Part shown: positions 46,082-55,534 of the stretch, in pieces
Numbering within the stretch: the stretch's first letter is position 1
Layout of the letters: each line of letters opens with the position of its first letter
Source of the DNA: Candidatus Vagococcus giribetii
Lineage (GTDB): Bacteria; Bacillota; Bacilli; Lactobacillales; Vagococcaceae
Length of the DNA stretch: 64,000 nt
NCBI RefSeq assembly: GCF_017316185.1
Contig: NZ_JAFLVX010000009.1
Span: 1-64,000, forward strand
Reading direction: 5' to 3'
Translations under genes and position numbers: made by a program
The notes under the pieces: model-generated
Told to the model about the DNA's origin: nothing
Database searches by the model: none
What the model saw: only the letters and a program-made list of their open reading frames with translations

Positions 46082-46098
46082 TTAACACCCTAACAAAC

Positions 46099-46137
46099 AA
46101 AAGAGGTTAATCGAGTATTTCGACTAACCTCTTTTTT
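46099..46137. terminator. Bidirectional terminator
   Basis: AAAAGAGGTTAATCGAGT / CGACTAACCTCTTTTT between the convergent transpeptidase and YxeA genes. Confidence 0.85.
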
Positions 46138-46528
46138 ATATGCCTAATTCTGCTAACACTTTCTTAGGAACCTCTTCTTTTTGTACCTCTGACCAAGTCT
46201 CTACATAATGGCCTTTAGTTGCTAGTTTCAAAATAGCTCCTTCTTTAAGTTCATGCCCCGCATAATAAGACAAATCATATTTTTTTCCGCTTTGACTAAC
46301 TACTTCTTGATAATACATATAGCCTCCTGGGCTTTGTTTTTCTGCTTTAGAACTATCTGTTATAACGTAGCTTGGTTCTTCTTTAATCAATATATTAAAA
46401 CGATCAAATAATTGAACTAAATCATTATTGCTCGTTTGTTTCATATCTTTTGTAAGGATTGACCCAATAATAGGTGTCCCGACTCCTATCAACCCTACTG
46501 CGATGATTCCTATGATGACTCTTTTCAT
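46136..46528 (-). CDS. YxeA family protein
   Basis: 130 residues: signal or anchor segment (VIIGIIAVGLIGVGTPIIG), then a small beta-rich domain of the YxeA/DUF1093 OB-like fold (GGYMYYQEVVSQSGKKYDLS; ELKEGAILKLATKGHYVETW). These exported proteins are of unknown function. Monocistronic. Confidence 0.7.
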   Translation of the reverse strand: MKRVIIGIIAVGLIGVGTPIIGSILTKDMKQTSNNDLVQLFDRFNILIKEEPSYVITDSSKAEKQSPGGYMYYQEVVSQSGKKYDLSYYAGHELKEGAILKLATKGHYVETWSEVQKEEVPKKVLAELGI

Positions 46529-46766
46529 TCATACCATTCCTTTAATCTTTGATACCTCTAGTATAAAAAAAGATTCATACACAATAAAACGGCTGTGGCA
46601 GGTATTTTTTTTCAGACTTTAGATAGATATCTTTCTAGTTCAATCCAATAAAACTAAAAAATTCTTTCCCTATCAGAATTTTGTTAATATTCACTATTCG
46701 TTCGCTAATAATTCATAAAGTTTGATTATGATTATCTTGTTACTATTACTTAGGAGGTTTTTGACA

Positions 46767-47306
46767 ATGAATAACGAAAAAGTAATTATCATGAGCTTTG
46801 ACACAGAAAGTAAATCTTACCAAGCCTTTTCTGAATTAAAAGGACTTCATCAACAAGGTCGCATTAAAGGTGAGCAAATGGCGATTTTAGAACATCGTGC
46901 TAACCACAATTTAGAACCAAAAGACTTTGTTGACTTCACTGGTGCCGATAAAAACTTCAAAGGTAGTATGATCGGTATGCTAGTAGGGATACTCGGAGGA
47001 CCTTTAGGTGTTTTACTTGGATGGTTTACTGGTAGTTTAATTGGCTCATCAAAAGACGTGAAAGAAGTTAAAAATGCCATGTCTATATTTGAAAAAGCTC
47101 TCGCTATTATTCCAGAAGGGGAAACTGGTTTAATCTTAATTTGTAATGAAGCTAACACTGGACACATTGATGATATCGTTGTCGAACAACTAAACGGAAC
47201 TATCGAGCGTCTAAACCGCGATGTTGTGGAAGAAGAATTACGTGAAGCACAACGCACACAAGAAGAAGCCGAATCTAGCGCAAGAAAGCGTTGGTTTAAA
47301 AAATAA
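46767..47306 (+). CDS. DUF1269-like protein
   Basis: 179 residues. N-terminal beta start VIIMSFDTESKSYQAFSELK, a glycine-rich hydrophobic stretch (SMIGMLVGILGGPLGVLLGW) and a charged C-terminal helix. The build fits DUF1269, often stress-linked. Start ATG at 46767 after TAGGAGG; upstream in-frame codons lack a ribosome site. Function unknown. Confidence 0.7.
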   Translation: MNNEKVIIMSFDTESKSYQAFSELKGLHQQGRIKGEQMAILEHRANHNLEPKDFVDFTGADKNFKGSMIGMLVGILGGPLGVLLGWFTGSLIGSSKDVKEVKNAMSIFEKALAIIPEGETGLILICNEANTGHIDDIVVEQLNGTIERLNRDVVEEELREAQRTQEEAESSARKRWFKK

Positions 47307-47310
47307 AAGA

Positions 47311-47345
47311 AAAACGACAGCCTTATGACAAGGTTGTCGTTTTTT
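47311..47345 (+). terminator. Terminator overlapping chorismate mutase end
   Basis: AAAAACGACAGCCTT / AAGGTTGTCGTTTTT. The convergent chorismate mutase stop codon and last codons lie inside its 3' arm. Confidence 0.8.
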
Positions 47346-47598
47346 TCTTCTCTTGATAAGCTCTCGAAATATCCATCATACTTTGGAACGTTTCTAAAAT
47401 AGCTTCTTTATACGCCTCTTGCTCAGCCAACTCTCCTAATCGAGCAATGACTTCTACTTCACGTGACACATCAAGTGTCGGCAAGTCATTTTCTTGCTTA
47501 ATGCGAACCACTTCATCAACACATGCGTAGCGGCGTTCCAACAACTTAAGAATCTCAGCATCGATTTGATTAATCTCTGCTCTTGGTTTTTCTAACAT
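47323..47598 (-). CDS. Chorismate mutase, AroQ type
   Basis: 91 residues, all helical, with RAEINQIDAEILKLLERR and the later VDEVVRIKQEN characteristic of AroQ; converts chorismate to prephenate. It is a single-domain enzyme, unlike the fusions to DAHP synthase or prephenate dehydratase. The start at 47598 is the second of two close ATGs, better spaced from AGGAG. It follows the Sir2 gene by 11 bases, so the two are probably cotranscribed. Confidence 0.88.
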   Translation of the reverse strand: MLEKPRAEINQIDAEILKLLERRYACVDEVVRIKQENDLPTLDVSREVEVIARLGELAEQEAYKEAILETFQSMMDISRAYQEKKKTTTLS

Positions 47599-47609
47599 GG
47601 TCATCTCTC

Positions 47610-48302
47610 CTAACTATCAATAACTTCAAAAAAGCGTTCTGCTGCTGTTTGAACAAATGTATATTCGTCAAACAAACTAATTGGTTCATTGTTCACAACT
47701 AAAATCTTACTATCCAGATGGCGGTAATCAATTAAACCACTAAAGGGATAAACTTTAAAAGTTGTTCCCACAATAACAACTAAATCCGCCTGACTCAAGT
47801 AATGAATAGACCGTTGAATCGCTTCTTCTGACAAACCTTCTTCATAAAGAACGACTTCTGGTCTAATCTGTCCACCACATGACTCATGTCGATCACTGAC
47901 TAAATATGCTTTAGTATCCACATTTTGACCACAGGATAAACAATATAGATCGTTTAAATTCCCGTGGAAGTTAACAACTTGAGAACTACCTGCTAAGTCA
48001 TGGAGCCCATCAATATTTTGAGAAATGACACTTACTTGATGATTCTTTTCTAATTCTTTTATCTTATGATGAATCACATTTGGCTTAGCCTCTGGGTGAT
48101 ATAAGCCCTTTACAAAGTCATAAAACTTATCTGGTTCACGCATTAAGCACGTATGACTAAGTAAATATTCTGGGTTCTCGTGACCTTGATAGACACCTGT
48201 CATCGAGCGATAATCAGGTATGCCTGAAGCTGTTGATACCCCTGCTCCTGTCATAAAAACAATGTTCTTACTATTCTTGATTAGCTCTAACCCTTTATTC
48301 AT
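47610..48302 (-). CDS. cobB: Sir2-family NAD-dependent deacetylase
   Basis: 230 residues. NAD motif GAGVSTASGIPDYRS, catalytic QNIDGLHD and zinc cysteines in LYCLSCGQNV and HESCGG. Removes acetyl or acyl groups from lysines, using NAD. The C-terminal VVIVGTTFKVYPF is conserved. It is followed closely by chorismate mutase. Confidence 0.9.
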   Translation of the reverse strand: MNKGLELIKNSKNIVFMTGAGVSTASGIPDYRSMTGVYQGHENPEYLLSHTCLMREPDKFYDFVKGLYHPEAKPNVIHHKIKELEKNHQVSVISQNIDGLHDLAGSSQVVNFHGNLNDLYCLSCGQNVDTKAYLVSDRHESCGGQIRPEVVLYEEGLSEEAIQRSIHYLSQADLVVIVGTTFKVYPFSGLIDYRHLDSKILVVNNEPISLFDEYTFVQTAAERFFEVIDS

Positions 48303-48339
48303 GCGACTCTCTCCTTATGACTTTTCTTCTATTGTAGCA

Positions 48340-49248
48340 CTAGCCGTCATAAAATCCTAAAATCGCAATTGACACAATAATCGCTACAATCATCAAATAC
48401 TGCTTACCACTCAATTTTTCTTTTAAGAAGATACGAGATAAAATAACAGACACGATACTAAATGAAGCAATCATCGGAGCGACGACAATGGCGTTACTAG
48501 CAATGGCACCCACATAGAAAAATTGTCCAGTGGTTTCAAAAATAGCTGCAAGACCTTTTGTTTTCTCTTTAAAAATCGACATCTTTTCTTTTTTAACAAA
48601 ACGTAGATAGGCCCATAATACAATCGCTACAATTAAAAAGGTAATTTCATAAGCCATATTAGCTTCTGATTCAGGTAAAATTTTAGCGTAATCTAAATAA
48701 TACCCATCTAAAAAAGTTCCTAATCCATCAATAATACAGTACAAAATAGGAAAGACAATTGCTACTGCACCTACTCGGTATTTCTTCTCTACTACTTCTC
48801 CTGACATGGCTAACTCTTTATCAGCCTCTTTTTTTTCAAAAACAGATAGCATAAAAATGGCCACAGAAATAACAGCAATAGCCACAAATTGAATCCAAAC
48901 CATCTTCGTTCCTAAAATCAAAAAAGTCAGTAATGCTGACACAGCTCCTGATGAATTGCTGATTGGAGATGAGATAGACAGCTCAATATATCTCAATCCC
49001 ACATACCCAATAGCCATCGATAAAATATACATAGAAGACACTGGTAAATAAGTAATTAAATAACTCGGATGAAAGGCTACTCCTTCATACATTCCATAAT
49101 AAAAAATAGCGTGCAGACCCATCACAAGTCCTACCATAATCGTTGTTTTGATAGCACTGTATTGGTCTCTTTCATTGTTACCCATCTTATAAAATAGATC
49201 GGCGGTTCCCCACGCAAACACCGTGATTAAAGCTGGTATAAACCACAT
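48340..49248 (-). CDS. EamA-family (DMT) transporter
   Basis: 302 residues with ten membrane segments in two repeats of five, and a conserved SSPISNSSGAVSALLTF motif in the first repeat and VAPMIASFSIVSVILSRIFL in the second. A drug/metabolite transporter; the substrate cannot be told. The lysine riboswitch region starts about 150 bp upstream on the opposite strand. Confidence 0.82.
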   Translation of the reverse strand: MWFIPALITVFAWGTADLFYKMGNNERDQYSAIKTTIMVGLVMGLHAIFYYGMYEGVAFHPSYLITYLPVSSMYILSMAIGYVGLRYIELSISSPISNSSGAVSALLTFLILGTKMVWIQFVAIAVISVAIFMLSVFEKKEADKELAMSGEVVEKKYRVGAVAIVFPILYCIIDGLGTFLDGYYLDYAKILPESEANMAYEITFLIVAIVLWAYLRFVKKEKMSIFKEKTKGLAAIFETTGQFFYVGAIASNAIVVAPMIASFSIVSVILSRIFLKEKLSGKQYLMIVAIIVSIAILGFYDG

Positions 49249-49394
49249 AACACAAAAAACTCCCTTATTCTTTAAATTAGATACGATTCAAAAATAGCTC
49301 AAAAATAAAAGAACGTCAATAATATTTTTATTTTTCATGACTTTCAAAAAATATTGTGCTATAGTTAGTGAGAAGAATAACAAAAAGAACAATT

Positions 49395-49570
49395 AAAAAT
49401 CTAGAGGTTGCGAAATATCAATAGGTTTAGTTGAGCAGATAAGGATGCTATGACACTAAGCCGAGGGGGTTTCGCCGAAATACTAATAATCCTTTTTTAT
49501 TATTGGTGTTGGGGCTATGGTGAATAACTATGGCACTGTCTCAGTTACGTCTGAGGTGAGCTATGATTTT
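49395..49570 (+). promoter_or_regulatory. Lysine riboswitch (L box)
   Basis: The conserved blocks occur in order: CTAGAGGTTGCGAAAT, AGCCGAGGGGG and GCCGAAAT, TTGGGGCTATGG and GGCACTGTC, then GAGGTGAGCTATGATTTT. The two ends pair as P1 (AAAATC-TAG with CTA-TGATTTT). A lysine-bound aptamer would favour the terminator at 49609-49645 and so shut off the ABC transporter genes. Confidence 0.92.
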
Positions 49571-49608
49571 AATAAGTTACGACTAACTTATTAAGTATTT
49601 AATCATGT

Positions 49609-49645
49609 AGAAGCAGCCTTTAGATTAAGGTTGCTTCTTTTTTTA
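49609..49645 (+). terminator. Riboswitch terminator
   Basis: AGAAGCAGCCTT / AAGGTTGCTTCT, 6-base loop, T-run of seven; 20 bp before the TTG start of the transporter gene. Confidence 0.92.
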
Positions 49646-49665
49646 TTAGAAAGGAAGGAAGAAGT

Positions 49666-51252
49666 TTGAAAAACAAAACACGCATTTTATATTCCCTTAC
49701 ACTAGCTCTTTTATTCATGTTTGTTGGGAACCTGACGAGTTTCGCTGAAAAAGACACATTTACCGTCGGAATGGAGGCAGGTTATCCACCTTTTAACTGG
49801 ACTCAAAAAGATGACAGCAATGGAGCTGTTCCTATTAAAGGTTCTAAAGAATTCGCTGGTGGTTATGATGTAGAAATCGCTAAACGAATTGCTGATGGAC
49901 TGGGTAAAGAATTAGTTATCTTTAAAACAGAATGGGACGGGCTACCTCCTGCTGTCACATCTGGAAAAGCTGATGCTATTATTGCTGGGATGTCTCCCAC
50001 TGAAGAACGTAAACAAACACTTGATTTTTCTGATTTTTACTATAGTTCTCAATTAACTATTTTAGTTAAAAAAGATGGTCCTTACGCTAATGCAACTTCT
50101 TTAAAAGACTTTAAAAACGCTAAAATCACAGGACAATTAAACACTCTACACTACGGTGTTATTGATCAGATTCCTGGTGTTAATAAGCAAACTGCCATGA
50201 CAGACTTCTCTGCCATGAGAGTTTCTCTTGATTCAGGTAAAATTGATGGTTATGTAACTGAAGTTCCTGAAGGATTAACAGCTGAAAAGCTAAACCCTAA
50301 TTTTAAAATGATTCAATTTGATAAAGGGCAAGGATTCCAAACCACGGCTGCAGACAATGCCATTGCCATTGGGATGAAAAAAGGCTCACCTGACGTGGCT
50401 AAAGTAAACGAAATATTAGCTGGCATTTCTCAAGATGAGCGTAACAAAATCATGGACGAAGCTATTAGCCAACAACCAGAAGTTGTTAATAACAAACCTT
50501 GGTACATGTGGGTAATTGACATTGCTAAAGATAACTGGCAAATGTTCTTACGTGGGGCAGGAACAACACTCTTCATCGCTCTTATCGGGACAGTTGTTGG
50601 TACAACAATCGGTTTAGGAATTGGCGTATATCGTACGATTCCAACACCTGAAAAAAAAGGATTACGCTTTTTATACAAATTAATCAATGCGATATTCTCT
50701 ATCTACATTGAAATCTTCCGTGGAACACCTATGATCGTTCAATCTATGGTTATCTTCTACGGATCAAAACAACTTTATGGTATTGATATGAATCCGATAA
50801 CGGCCGCCCTATTCATTGTATCGATTAATACTGGGGCTTATATGACTGAGATTGTTCGTGGAGGAATCTTCGCTGTTGATAAAGGACAGTTTGAAGCCGC
50901 TTCTGCTATTGGGATGACCCATTGGCAAACCATGAAAAACGTGGTTATTCCACAAGTCTTTAGAAATACGTTACCAGCCATCGGAAACGAGTTCGTTATT
51001 AATATCAAAGATACATCTGTGTTAAACGTTATTGCCGTATCTGAGTTGTTCTTTGCAACTAAAACAGTGGCAGGAGCTAACTTCAGATTCTTCGAAACCT
51101 TTACGATTACTTGTGTGATTTACTTTGTTATGACATTCACTGTCACTCGTATCTTGCGCCGATTAGAAAAACGTTTAGATGGTGACGGTTCTTACGCACC
51201 TTACGCTAACCAAATGCAAACCTCAAAACTTGAAAGAAAGGATGAACGTTAA
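49666..51252 (+). CDS. Lysine-type ABC transporter, fused binding protein and permease
   Basis: 528 residues. Signal peptide (about 1-27), a periplasmic-type amino-acid binding domain (about 30-265; [15 protein letters not shown]), then a permease domain (about 295-510; [20 protein letters not shown] is the ATPase-contact EAA loop). The fusion means the binding domain is tethered outside. The riboswitch indicates L-lysine as the probable substrate. TTG start with AAGGAAGG upstream. Confidence 0.9.
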   Translation: MKNKTRILYSLTLALLFMFVGNLTSFAEKDTFTVGMEAGYPPFNWTQKDDSNGAVPIKGSKEFAGGYDVEIAKRIADGLGKELVIFKTEWDGLPPAVTSGKADAIIAGMSPTEERKQTLDFSDFYYSSQLTILVKKDGPYANATSLKDFKNAKITGQLNTLHYGVIDQIPGVNKQTAMTDFSAMRVSLDSGKIDGYVTEVPEGLTAEKLNPNFKMIQFDKGQGFQTTAADNAIAIGMKKGSPDVAKVNEILAGISQDERNKIMDEAISQQPEVVNNKPWYMWVIDIAKDNWQMFLRGAGTTLFIALIGTVVGTTIGLGIGVYRTIPTPEKKGLRFLYKLINAIFSIYIEIFRGTPMIVQSMVIFYGSKQLYGIDMNPITAALFIVSINTGAYMTEIVRGGIFAVDKGQFEAASAIGMTHWQTMKNVVIPQVFRNTLPAIGNEFVINIKDTSVLNVIAVSELFFATKTVAGANFRFFETFTITCVIYFVMTFTVTRILRRLEKRLDGDGSYAPYANQMQTSKLERKDER

Positions 51253-51986
51253 TGTCTTTTATTAATATTAACCACTTACAAAAAAGCTTTGGAGATAATC
51301 ATGTCTTAAAAGATGTTAATGTGTCCATCGATAAAGGTGAAATTGTCACAATTATCGGGCCTTCTGGTTCTGGTAAATCAACTCTCTTACGTTGCATTAA
51401 CTTACTAGAAAAACCAACAGGAGGCGAAATCCTCTTTAAAGAAGAAAATATTTTAGCTCCTGGTTATAACCTCCCTCAATTTAGAACCCATGTAGGGATG
51501 GTGTTCCAACAATTTAATCTCTTTGATAACCATGACATTTTAAGTAACTGTATGGTAGGTCAAATGAAAGTCTTGGGACGCTCAAAAGAGGAAGCTGAAC
51601 AAATTGCTATTGATAACTTGGATAAGGTTGGTATGAAGCAATTTGCTCATGCGAAACCTTCGCAACTTTCTGGTGGTCAAAAGCAACGTGTTGCTATTGC
51701 TAGAGCCGTTTCTATGAACCCAGAAGTGATGTTGTTTGATGAACCAACTTCTGCTCTTGACCCTGAGATGGTAGGAGAAGTCTTAAAAATCATGCGTGAA
51801 CTAACTGAAACAGGACTGACGATGGTTATCGTGACCCATGAAATGAAATTTGCCGAAGAAGTATCGGATCGAGTAATTTTCATGGATCAAGGTGTTGTCG
51901 CAGAGGAAGGTTCACCTGACGCTATCTTCAACCATCCAACAAAAGCAAGAACGAAAGAATTCTTACAACGCATTATTGAAGGATAA
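51252..51986 (+). CDS. Amino-acid ABC transporter ATPase
   Basis: 244 residues. Walker [11 protein letters not shown]-loop [10 protein letters not shown], signature LSGGQKQR, Walker [15 protein letters not shown] and H-loop VTHEM. ATG overlaps the TAA of the permease gene by one base, so the two are translationally coupled. Together they form the riboswitch-controlled importer. Confidence 0.95.
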   Translation: MSFININHLQKSFGDNHVLKDVNVSIDKGEIVTIIGPSGSGKSTLLRCINLLEKPTGGEILFKEENILAPGYNLPQFRTHVGMVFQQFNLFDNHDILSNCMVGQMKVLGRSKEEAEQIAIDNLDKVGMKQFAHAKPSQLSGGQKQRVAIARAVSMNPEVMLFDEPTSALDPEMVGEVLKIMRELTETGLTMVIVTHEMKFAEEVSDRVIFMDQGVVAEEGSPDAIFNHPTKARTKEFLQRIIEG

Positions 51987-52010
51987 TGTTACACCCTTTC
52001 TTCATAGACA

Positions 52011-52047
52011 AAAGCTCCTGACTGATTAATCAGTCAGGAGCTTTTTT
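52011..52047. terminator. Bidirectional terminator
   Basis: AAAAGCTCCTGACTGATTAA / TTAATCAGTCAGGAGCTTTT around an AT centre, then T-run. It ends the ABC operon and, on the other strand, the feo operon. Confidence 0.92.
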
Positions 52048-52187
52048 TATTTCTCTTCATGTCCTTGATTTTTAATCGGACAGTCTACGGTACTGCAACT
52101 ACAACTACTACTTTTGTGAGTCACTCTTCGGTAAATCAAAAAACCAATATAAGAAAAAATAACTAAAGAAATCAATAGTGTCGCCAT
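52047..52187 (-). CDS. FeoB-associated Cys-rich membrane protein
   Basis: 46 residues: MATLLISLVIFSYIGFLIYR is a single membrane segment, followed by a cysteine cluster CSCSTVDC and a polar tail. This is the pattern of the FeoB-associated Cys-rich proteins (PF12669). It lies 20 bases after feoB on the same strand, with AAAGGAG-like GGAGTC upstream of ATG. It presumably helps iron transfer or FeoB assembly; its role is not proven. The gene is short and easily missed. Confidence 0.85.
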   Translation of the reverse strand: MATLLISLVIFSYIGFLIYRRVTHKSSSCSCSTVDCPIKNQGHEEK

Positions 52188-52207
52188 TTAAATGACTCCT
52201 TTCTATT

Positions 52208-54343
52208 TTAGAGAATTTGAATAGCTGGTGCTTTACTTGGTTTTGGTTTGTATAAAAAGAAACCAATCAGACTTAAAATCATCAGAATAGCTAAAGCTGT
52301 TCCCACATTAAAGGCCATATAACCAAACAAAACACTACCTAATTGATACACCACAAAACTAACTATATAAGCCAAACCACACTGATAACCAATGGCAAAA
52401 ATAGTCCATCTTAAGTCTGCCATCTCTCGTTTAATCGCTCCAATGGCTGCAAAACAAGGTGCACACAATAGGTTAAATAATAAAAATGAGTAACCAGCAA
52501 TAGGCGTCATTGAAGCACTTAAATTTCCCCAAATCTCATTACCTACTTCTGATACATCAGAATGAGCAAACAACACACCAAAAGTTCCGACGACATTTTC
52601 TTTTGCCACAAGACCCATAGCTGTTGCCACAACAGAACGCCAATTCCCAAAGCCTAATGGAGCAAATAAAAAGGCTATACTGTTACCTAAAGCAGCTAAA
52701 ATACTTTGATCTGTTTCTACCATTTGTCCTCTAAAGTTAAAGGAAGACAAGAACCACACAAACACACATGACATAAAAATCAAGGTACCCGCACCAATTA
52801 CAAAAGATTTACCTCGTTCATAAGTTTGTAGTAAGACATTTTTTACATGTGGAAAATGATAAGCCGGTAACTCCATGATAAAAGGAGAAGGCTCCCCAGC
52901 AAAGCGTCGTGTTTTTTTCAAAGCGATTCCCGATAAAATAATTGATGCAATTCCTACAAAATAAGCCGATGGTGCTACCCAACTTGATTGAGGGAAAAAA
53001 GCTCCTGCAACTAAACCAATAATTGGCATTTTAGCCGAGCAAGGCATAAACGTTGTGGTCATAATCGTCATACGACGTTCTTTTTCATTTTCAATGGTCC
53101 GACAAGACATAACACCAGGTACCCCACACCCTGTTGAAACAAGCATAGGAATAAAGGATTTTCCTGACAAGCCAAATCTACGGAATAACCTGTCCATAAC
53201 AAAGGCAATGCGCGACATATAACCGCAATCTTCCAAGATGGCTAAACATAGAAATAACACAATCATTTGAGGCAAGAAGCCTAACACAGAGCCAACTCCT
53301 GCAATAATTCCATTTTGAATCAAGCCATCTAGCCAAGGAGCTACATTAGCATTAGCTAACCATTCCCCCACTGTGTTTGGTATCACTTCTCCAAAAAGAA
53401 AATCATTGACCCAATCAGTTGCCATAGTTCCCACTGTTTGAATCGAGACATAATAAACCGCCCACATGATAAAGGCAAAGATGGGTAAAGCCAACACACG
53501 ATGCGTGACAATTCTATCAATTTTTTCACTGGCAGACCATTCAAACAAAGATTTCTGACTCACTGTTTGTTCCACGAGTTTTGTAATAAAGTTATAGCGT
53601 TCATTAATAATGATCGAGATACTATCGGTTTTGAATATTTTTTCTGTAATCTCAATAACCTCTTTAATATCTTGTTGTTCAGAAAGGGATAAGCCTAAGC
53701 TTTTTTCTATTTGCTCATCTCTTTCAAACAACTTCAAACTTACCCAGCGCTGCTTGCTTCTTGGTACATAAGGAGCAATCACCTTTACAATTTCTGATAA
53801 GGCTACTTCTAATCGTTTGTCATAGAGAACATAACGTTGCTCTTCCCTAGATTCCTTTCGGTGCAAGCTTTTTTTGACTAACTCATCTAAGTGTTTCTTT
53901 TTCGTGACACTAACACCTACAACAGGTGTAAAAAGTGTTTCTCCCAATAGCTTTAAGTTAATCGTTTGATGATTCTTCTCCACTACATCCATCATATTAA
54001 TCCCTATCACTACAGGAACACCTAATTCTAATAGCTGAGTCGTTAGATACAAGTTTCTTTCCATATTAGTGCCATCGATTAGATTGAGAATCAAGTCAGG
54101 TAAGTCTTCTATTAAATAGTCTCTAGCGATTAACTCTTCTGGTGAATAAGGCGATAAAGAATAGATACCCGGTAAATCTTGCATATCGACTTCTGGGTAT
54201 TTAAGTAATTTACCTGATTTTTTTTCAATCGTTACACCAGGCCAATTACCTACTCGTTGATTCGTACCTGTTAATTCATTGAATAGACTGGTTTTTCCAC
54301 AATTGGGATTTCCCGCTAGAGCAATTTGAGTCCTTCTTGTCAT
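52208..54343 (-). CDS. feoB: Ferrous iron transport protein B
   Basis: Fe(II) importer of 711 residues. N-terminal G domain with G1 GNPNCGKTSLF, DLPGIYSL (G3) and NMMDVVE (G4), then a GDI helical domain and a membrane part with two Gate motifs (around CGYMSRIAFVMDRLFRRFGL and GCGVPGVMSCRTI). Starts five bases after feoA. The cysteines in CGVPG and CSAK, proposed in the pore, are present. Confidence 0.96.
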   Translation of the reverse strand: MTRRTQIALAGNPNCGKTSLFNELTGTNQRVGNWPGVTIEKKSGKLLKYPEVDMQDLPGIYSLSPYSPEELIARDYLIEDLPDLILNLIDGTNMERNLYLTTQLLELGVPVVIGINMMDVVEKNHQTINLKLLGETLFTPVVGVSVTKKKHLDELVKKSLHRKESREEQRYVLYDKRLEVALSEIVKVIAPYVPRSKQRWVSLKLFERDEQIEKSLGLSLSEQQDIKEVIEITEKIFKTDSISIIINERYNFITKLVEQTVSQKSLFEWSASEKIDRIVTHRVLALPIFAFIMWAVYYVSIQTVGTMATDWVNDFLFGEVIPNTVGEWLANANVAPWLDGLIQNGIIAGVGSVLGFLPQMIVLFLCLAILEDCGYMSRIAFVMDRLFRRFGLSGKSFIPMLVSTGCGVPGVMSCRTIENEKERRMTIMTTTFMPCSAKMPIIGLVAGAFFPQSSWVAPSAYFVGIASIILSGIALKKTRRFAGEPSPFIMELPAYHFPHVKNVLLQTYERGKSFVIGAGTLIFMSCVFVWFLSSFNFRGQMVETDQSILAALGNSIAFLFAPLGFGNWRSVVATAMGLVAKENVVGTFGVLFAHSDVSEVGNEIWGNLSASMTPIAGYSFLLFNLLCAPCFAAIGAIKREMADLRWTIFAIGYQCGLAYIVSFVVYQLGSVLFGYMAFNVGTALAILMILSLIGFFLYKPKPSKAPAIQIL

Positions 54344-54348
54344 AATAG

Positions 54349-54822
54349 CTAACCTCTTTCAATAAAAATTAATTCAGCATCGGATTTTCGGATAGATAAT
54401 TGATACCCACGAATTTTCAATTCCATAGGATCACCTAAAGGAGCCACTTTAACCAACTTGATAGGTGTCCCTTGTGTCATTCCCATATCCATTAGTCGTC
54501 TTTTTAAGATATTTTGACCTGTGATATGACTAATTGTACCAACCTCACCAGGTTTTAAAGTATTTAAGGAAACTGTCTGTGACCTTTTTTCCCCACTGTC
54601 TTTGTGTTCAATCAAGATATGTTTAGCCACTGCTTCATCAATTCCCAATGTCGTACCTGAAAAATGAATCACTAATTGTGACTGATCCTTTCTTGAAAGA
54701 ATCTCAATAGTCGTGCCAGATACTAGGCCAAGTTGGGTTAATTCTTTTTCATAAGAGCTATTTCCAGAAAAACCCATAAACAAATACTCATGGTTCATCT
54801 CTCCATCAACTAAAACTGCCAT
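54349..54822 (-). CDS. feoA: Ferrous iron transport protein A, two FeoA domains
   Basis: 157 residues holding two SH3-like FeoA domains in tandem (about 8-75 and 80-157). The second has LKPGEVGTISHITG and KRRLMDMGMTQGTPIKL. Single-domain FeoA is about 75 residues, so this is a double form, known in some Firmicutes. It assists FeoB. The start ATG at 54822 has AGGAGGAG eight bases upstream; the longer frame to 54912 would cross the Fur box and promoter. Confidence 0.9.
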   Translation of the reverse strand: MAVLVDGEMNHEYLFMGFSGNSSYEKELTQLGLVSGTTIEILSRKDQSQLVIHFSGTTLGIDEAVAKHILIEHKDSGEKRSQTVSLNTLKPGEVGTISHITGQNILKRRLMDMGMTQGTPIKLVKVAPLGDPMELKIRGYQLSIRKSDAELIFIERG

Positions 54823-54862
54823 ATCTGACACTCCTCCTAAATTAATCAGTCGTTTTTGCGAC

Positions 54863-54877
54863 TGATAATCATTATCA
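54863..54877. promoter_or_regulatory. Fur box of feo operon
   Basis: TGATAATCATTATCA, an exact 7-1-7 Fur/PerR-type inverted repeat, directly downstream of the -10. Iron-loaded Fur would block transcription. Confidence 0.9.
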
Positions 54878-54883
54878 ATTATA

Positions 54884-54912
54884 AGTATAGCCCCGAGGCT
54901 AAACCACGTCAA
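54884..54912 (-). promoter_or_regulatory. Promoter of feo operon
   Basis: -35 TTGACG (54907-54912), 17-bp spacer, -10 TATACT (54884-54889). A TATAAT (54878-54883) follows directly. Both overlap or abut the Fur box. Confidence 0.7.
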
Positions 54913-55005
54913 TATTAAATGTTAAAAAATGCACATGCTTTTTTAGCCTCTCAACATCTTTTTGTTTTTTGTCCTTAGATTACCTCTTTTTATACCTTAT
55001 ACTCA

Positions 55006-55457
55006 TGTGGACAACTTCCAATTATCCACAAAAAGTTCTACACAATTTCAACCTTGATTTAATGCCTTTTTCAAAGGTTATACACATTGTCCACAGAGTT
55101 ATCCACATTTTTTGGTATTTTTACCCACATTTACCATTTTTCTAAAAAAAGTTGTTGACATCGTTTTTTTAGATTCTTCTTTTATTATTCCTACTAATAA
55201 AAATAATTTACTCTTTATTTTTTTATCTTATACCTCTATAAATGCTTATATATCAAGGATAATAGCGACTTTTTATTCAAAACAAACGCTCGTTCCTATT
55301 GACTTATTAGCTGAAAAAAGCTTCCTCTTTTAAAAGTTATCCACACTTGTCCACAGTTTTTGTGGATAAGTGAATATAACCTCTTATATTCTTGATTTTA
55401 TCATCGAAACTGTAACCCCATTCATTTATTCAACTAATAAAATCTAACTGTGGACAA
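55006..55457. other. DnaA-box cluster
   Basis: Five exact TTATNCACA boxes (55022-55030, 55078-55086, 55099-55107, 55337-55345, and 55361-55369 on the minus strand). Five more differ by one base (55006-55014, 55087-55095, 55121-55129, 55347-55355, 55449-55457; mostly TTGTCCACA). They form two groups around a very AT-rich ~200-bp core (55130-55330). No gene is convincing here. dnaA and dnaN are not in the window. The build recalls an oriC or a DnaA-titrating site. Confidence 0.85.
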
Positions 55458-55494
55458 ACGTATTTTCTTTCTCTCATTCTATTTATTGGAAAAT

Positions 55495-55532
55495 AAAAAA
55501 CTATCAAGCAAGGACTATTTTTCTTACTTGAT
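55495..55532 (-). terminator. Terminator of lysR-like gene
   Basis: CTATCAAG / CTTGATAG with an 18-base interior and a T-run on the minus strand. Confidence 0.7.
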
Positions 55533-55534
55533 AG

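Noticed and set aside
55112-55333. Open frame of 73 codons on the plus strand within the DnaA-box cluster
   Set aside because: Starts with TTG, no ribosome site, composition follows the AT-rich DNA, and DnaA boxes overlap it.
55006-55457. Calling the cluster the chromosomal origin oriC
   Set aside because: No dnaA/dnaN nearby and the genes on the right for 8 kb are oriented toward it; called a DnaA-box cluster instead.
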